From assembly GCA_018136815.1 (NCBI GenBank), contig JADDIW010000136.1, positions 1-50,000 on the forward strand: a DNA stretch of 50,000 bases, in the 5' to 3' direction. The position numbers and the translations under genes were made by a program. This DNA comes from Isochrysis galbana (Eukaryota; Haptophyta; Isochrysidales; Isochrysidaceae). Below the pieces are notes generated by a model that searched no databases, was not told the DNA's origin, and worked only from the letters and a program-made list of their open reading frames with translations. Position 1 is the stretch's first letter. Each line of letters opens with the position of its first letter. Below, one piece after another: positions 48,509-50,000 of this stretch.

Positions 48509-49589
48509 TCATGCCTTGCCTCGAGCTTGGCGTTTTGCGTCTTGTTTCGCAATTGCAGCCTTGACGCCGGGAAAGTCGTAGTCAATGCCTGCCTCCGTGA
48601 TTTTACGTCGCTTGCGTGACTCCTTCTTCAGGAGCTTCTTCCGGTGTGACTCCTCCTCCTCGGCACTCCTCTTCTGCAAGCGTGTGAAAAGAGGGCGTTA
48701 GCGTCGGGATCGATCGGACGCCACCTCGTGAACGGGAGGGGGAGAGAGGATCCCAGAGACTTGCACTAGCCCAAATGCGATGGAACCGATCGGTGTGAGA
48801 CGCTGAAGTGTGATACAATGAGCTGAGAGGCGCATTGAGTGAACTGAGCAGCATAATGGCGCGCTGGACACCTGGTTGTGTCTCTCTCGCTCTACGGCAA
48901 CCCAGTCGATCTTGCGGAAAGGTTTGTCCGAATTCTTGAAGGTATTTGGGTGCACCTCATCCGGTGGGACCACTTGGCATACGAGAATCTTGCTGAACAT
49001 GAGGTATCCATTCATTGCCTTAGCGACGATGTTCGCCACCTCCTTATGCGCAAACTCGATGAAGGCGTAGTGCTTCGAGTTGCCCGTCTGGGCGCAAATG
49101 GGAAGAGCGCGCGCTGTCGGTGAGGGGGTGTGCGTGGCTGTTGGCATGCCATGACTTGGGCCACAGGGAAGAGAAAGGGGAACACACCTTCCGATTCCGC
49201 GCGAGGTGAATGCGGTTGACTACGCCAAACTGCGAGAAGAAGCCTTTCATCTGCTCCTCGTAGAACCCATGCGGGATGTGGCCAAGGTAGACGACCGCTC
49301 CCGTGCTTCCGCTGCTGAGCTTCTGCTTGCGAATCTGCCGCGTGATCGTAGAGGAAGTCGCCTCGTCCACGGCCATCTCGAGTGTCTCAGCCACCCCGCC
49401 CACGCCTGCCCCCACGCCCGCGCCCACTACGAGCTCCTCCTTCTCCTCCTTATCCTTCTTCTCCTCCTTCTTCTCCTTCTTCTTCTTGCTCTTCTCACCA
49501 CTCTTGCTGCTCTCCTTGCGTGTCTCGCCGCTCGCGACGCTGGGAATGCTGCGCCGCAGCTTCTTCGCGCCGCCTTGACCACCCGCCAT
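48509..49589 (-). CDS. NIFK/Nop15-like nucleolar RRM protein, three exons
   Basis: Exons 49589-49188, 49087-48872 and 48673-48509. The product is 260 residues. Introns are 100 nt (donor AAG|GTGTGT, acceptor CCCAG) and 198 nt (donor CAG|GTGTCC, acceptor TTGCAG), both phase 0. Residues 1-95 are basic and Lys/Glu-rich. A single RRM follows, with RNP2 VVYLGH (99-104) and RNP1 KHYAFIEF (139-146), the latter split from RNP2 by intron 1. After the RRM come KPFRKIDW and a Lys/Arg-rich tail (LLKKESRKRRK) with GIDYDFPG. This architecture and the final motif are typical of NIFK (human) and Nop15 (yeast), which act in 60S ribosome biogenesis in the nucleolus. The frame upstream of 49589 is a low-complexity translation of the GA tract, so the internal ATG at 49589 is the start. 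Confidence 0.85.
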
Positions 49590-49599
49590 CCCCAATGAG

Positions 49600-50000
49600 C
49601 GAGCTCTACCTCTTCTCTGTCTTTCTTTCTCCCTCCCTCCGTCCCTCTCCGTCTCTCGCTCTCTCGCTCTCTCTCTCTCTCTCGTCCCCCCAGCCCGCGT
49701 GCACGTCTCCAGCTGGACGAGAAGATGGGTGAGAAGGGAGAAAGCAAGAATATTCAAAAAAAGGACGATTGTTCGAATAAATCGGATGGCGTTTCCCCAA
49801 ACTTTTCCGTAACCCCCACCGTCGTCGTAGGCAGGGGTACCGTACGGGAAGTGGAACTTCTCCCCCCAAGAAGTGAATATTCTGATTGAGGGCGAGGCCC
49901 CTCTATCCTGCCCAGAGAGACAGAGAGCAGGAGACGAGAGAGAGAGAGAGAGAGAGAGGCCGCCGGTCGCGTCGTCGCGTCGACGGATACATGCGCCCCT
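49600..50000. other. Upstream flank of the NIFK-like gene, window end
   Basis: 49610-49690 is CT-rich (plus strand) with (CT)n, next to the start of the minus-strand gene. 49934-49959 is (GA)n. No gene is supported in 49760-50000. Confidence 0.5.

Noticed and set aside
1..50000. tRNA, rRNA and known small RNA genes
   Set aside because: I scanned for GGTTCGAAYCC-type T-arms and conserved rRNA words. The few GGTTCGAA hits (for example 35564 and 37256) lie in minisatellite units and lack a cloverleaf.

Overview
This is a GC-rich stretch of eukaryotic nuclear DNA, most likely from a microalga with a complex plastid. The genes have short spliceosomal introns, and all three introns of one gene start GTGCGY. 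They encode eukaryote-only proteins: a PP6 regulatory subunit, an H3K9-type SET methyltransferase, RMI1, a mitochondrial inner-membrane protease, an inositol 5-phosphatase and NIFK. One predicted plastid protein (DUF1997-like) seems to carry a signal peptide followed by an Arg-rich transit-like region. The donor bias, base composition and repeat load fit a haptophyte or similar alga, but the sequence alone does not fix the lineage.

Gene layout. 1-1.06 kb: an unrecognised ORF behind a tandem repeat. 1.83-2.58 kb (-): DUF1997-like plastid protein with a TATA box. 3.4-4.25 kb (+): RING-H2 protein. 7.84-8.55 kb (-): a two-exon four-TM protein that is visible only after splicing. 14.2-16.8 kb (+): SAPS-domain PP6 regulatory subunit, four exons. 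21.0-25.4 kb (+): large SET-domain methyltransferase. 30.1-30.9 kb (+): unassigned protein. 32.5-33.1 kb (-): IMP-type signal peptidase. 38.5-40.6 kb (+): RMI1 with a GC-AG intron. 42.1-44.2 kb (+): protein with three cyclic-nucleotide-binding-like domains. 45.0-46.5 kb (-): inositol polyphosphate 5-phosphatase ending in a CaaX box. 47.35-47.9 kb (+): partial unassigned ORF disturbed by an 80-bp duplication. 48.5-49.6 kb (-): NIFK/Nop15-like nucleolar RRM protein, three exons. These are unrelated housekeeping and signalling genes and do not form an operon or cluster.

Mobile DNA fills much of the space between the genes. At 9.36-10.33 and 26.78-27.67 kb lie two copies of a retroposon-like element with 16-17 bp target duplications. 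At 10.4-13.3 kb are frameshifted LINE-like remnants split by a 522-bp TIR element. At 17.99-19.64 and 34.13-37.78 kb are two members of a family with 14-15 bp termini AGGGCGGTCAAACA, the first with a perfect 9-bp target duplication. At 25.8-29.2 kb is a decayed DDE (pogo/CENP-B-like) transposase gene interrupted by the second retroposon copy and by a 906-bp hAT-like element with an 8-bp target duplication. In three places, removing an insert plus one duplication copy in silico restores a continuous reading frame, which dates the insertions relative to each other.

Nearly every recognisable gene has a long homopurine/homopyrimidine or G/C-run tract just upstream of its start, in either orientation. 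Many predicted ORFs in such tracts and in repeats are artefacts and are not annotated.
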